A stretch of 21,637 bases of DNA. Source: Pholiota molesta (Eukaryota; Basidiomycota; Agaricomycetes; Agaricales; Strophariaceae). This document shows, in pieces, positions 20,468-21,637 of the stretch. Below the pieces are notes generated by a model. It was not told the DNA's origin. It saw only the letters and a program-made list of their open reading frames with translations, and searched no databases. The stretch lies in assembly GCA_014925825.1 (NCBI GenBank), contig JACGCK010000472.1, positions 1 to 21,637 on the forward strand, read 5' to 3'. The stretch's first letter is position 1. Every line of letters begins with the position of its first letter. The position numbers and the translations under genes were made by a program.

Positions 20468-21637
20468 CTAAGCAATGCCCTCCATATTGCTGCTACTCTC
20501 AGCTTCTTCCACATTTTGCATGATTGCGTGAGTGCCATCAACTTTGTCCTTGGACAGCGCAGTATCGTCGGCTACGACGGGCGCCCGGAGACGAAAGACT
20601 CAGACAATGAGCTGACAGTCGTCAGTGCCATGTCGAGTACAGCTCCAACGTTTTTCAGCGCATCGTTCGTGCTCGTGACAGTCTAAAGAAAATCAGAAAA
20701 CACAAGTAAGAACAACCATCAGCAATGATCGCGACAATTGAACAGCAGCCAAAATAAAATAAGATGGACAGACACCAGACACAACAATAGAGAGACAGCA
20801 ATATCAGAATTCTGAACACTCACAAGATGGACCAGGCTAATCTGGCTTCGGCTTCGTCAAGGCGGACTAGAAGAGATGCGCCCGGTCTTCTGCATTCTGT
20901 TCGGGCTCGTCTCAGCGACATCGGGCATGTGGAATTCGACCTCCCCGAAGTGAGCTCCAAAAACATTGCCAATCGAGAAATCCTGATGCGCTCGGACGAT
21001 CGTCGTCCGGGTCAGCATGCGGATGTGTGTGATCCGTAGCGAGAGAGAATGTGAGTGCTGATGAGACCCGTTGTCATGACACCAACATTGTAATCCTTGC
21101 AAGGCTGGTGATAACATATAACTACATTTTACGGATGCAGGCTTTGTCGATGCCCGTGATCAGTGCCAGGGTAGAATCAGCAATCATATCATTGCTAGAA
21201 CTCGAATCCCATTCCAATGTTAACTCGTGTTCTCCAGTGTATTTGACATCAAGTACGCCCATAACCTTGGAAGCGTAGACGTGAGATGTGTTTGAAAAGG
21301 AGCATGAGTATTCAGTAGCACTCACCCGCATAGTTGGCACACCGTCCTTATCAAGGCCCTCCTCGACCCTACCATACATACCCCAAATGCCACTTCACAA
21401 GCTCCCAGCCAACTCCAAGCACGATCTTTTGCCGTTGAGTAACCGTACAAGTCGTCAAGCCCGCAAAGTCACGCAGATCACGCGGGTCAAGAAGGTGTAA
21501 GAATAATCCTTGGCCACCAGCAAGCCGGACAGGACATCATTCGTCTTCGGTGGTTTGTCTGCGAGAGTTCCGATGGCCTAGATATGAAAATGACAGCTAA
21601 TAAGCTTCGATCATAGATACATTTATGTCTTAACGTA
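20468..21637 (-). CDS. YSH1: 3'-end-processing endonuclease Ysh1/CPSF73, C-terminal part, seven frame breaks
   Basis: The gene runs off the right edge, and the catalytic metallo-beta-lactamase and beta-CASP domains lie outside. Exons seen: 21577-21326, 21265-21133, 21057-20824, 20682-20468; introns 60, 75 and 141 bp, plus a partial one beyond 21577. Seen in order: AIGTLADKPPKTNDVLSGLL, VAKDYSYT, LRDFAGLTTCTVTQRQKI, ELVKWHL, MYGRVEEG, TMRVMGVLDVKYTG, TLEWDSSSSNDMIADSTLAL, THPHADPDDDRPSAS, AHFGEVEFHMPDVAE, VRLDEAEARL, LTTVSSLSESFVSG and a final VEEAESSSNMEGIA. These match the C-terminal domain of CPSF73/Ysh1, which docks with CPSF100/Cft2 in the pre-mRNA cleavage and polyadenylation factor. Frame breaks are near 21494, 21381-21384, 20983, 20955, 20902, 20870 and 20585, nearly all as if one base were lost. 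The 141-bp intron has a good donor and acceptor, but the reading phase across it is unsettled. Confidence 0.82.

Noticed and set aside
11094..21577. Repeat-induced point mutation or a decayed duplicated region
   Set aside because: RIP causes C-to-T changes and stop codons, not single-base deletions; splice sites and codons outside the breaks look well kept.
1..21637. Mobile element, CRISPR array, or biosynthetic/defence cluster
   Set aside because: No transposase, reverse transcriptase, long terminal or inverted repeats, regular repeat array or functionally linked gene group was seen.

Overview
This is a window of fungal nuclear DNA, most likely from an Agaricomycete (mushroom-type basidiomycete). 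Genes are dense and cut by many short GT-AG introns, mostly 49-89 bp. There is no bacterial-type organisation, and each family recognised is a eukaryotic one I know from basidiomycete genomes. All assignments come from reading translations and recalling families; no database was searched.

Layout, left to right. (1) 485-2890, minus: TAPT1/Emp65-family membrane protein, 8 exons. (2) 3610-5070, minus: unrecognised, mostly disordered protein, 2 exons. (3) 6406-8520, minus: replication-licensing AAA+ ATPase Cdc6, 3 exons, with MluI-cell-cycle-box (ACGCGT) sites upstream. (4) 9222-10515, minus: seven-helix fungal membrane protein, 4 exons. (5) 11094-12434, minus: GDP-fucose O-fucosyltransferase-like type II membrane protein, 3 exons. 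(6) 12553-14465, plus: mitochondrial rRNA adenine dimethylase / mtTFB-like protein, 9 exons, divergent from gene 5 across 118 bp. (7) 14599-18678, minus: Ctf4/Mcl1/AND-1, the replisome hub, 16 exons, convergent with gene 6, with an E2F-like site and an MCB upstream. (8) 19566-19978, plus: small four-helix membrane protein. (9) 20468-21637, minus: C-terminal part of the 3'-end-processing endonuclease Ysh1/CPSF73, running off the right edge.

These are unlinked housekeeping genes, not a cluster or mobile system. Two of them (Cdc6 and Ctf4) act in DNA replication and share G1/S-type promoter motifs, the only functional link I can support.

The most important observation concerns sequence integrity. 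Genes 5, 6, 8, 9, the 3' third of gene 7, and one spot in gene 1 contain more than twenty frame breaks. Nearly all are explained by loss of one base, usually in a short run of one nucleotide. Splice sites and conserved motifs on both sides are intact. Genes 2, 3 and 4 and the first 13 exons of gene 7 have none. Because the affected genes include ones expected to be essential, local consensus errors are likelier than decay, but the sequence alone cannot settle this. No previously undescribed system was found.
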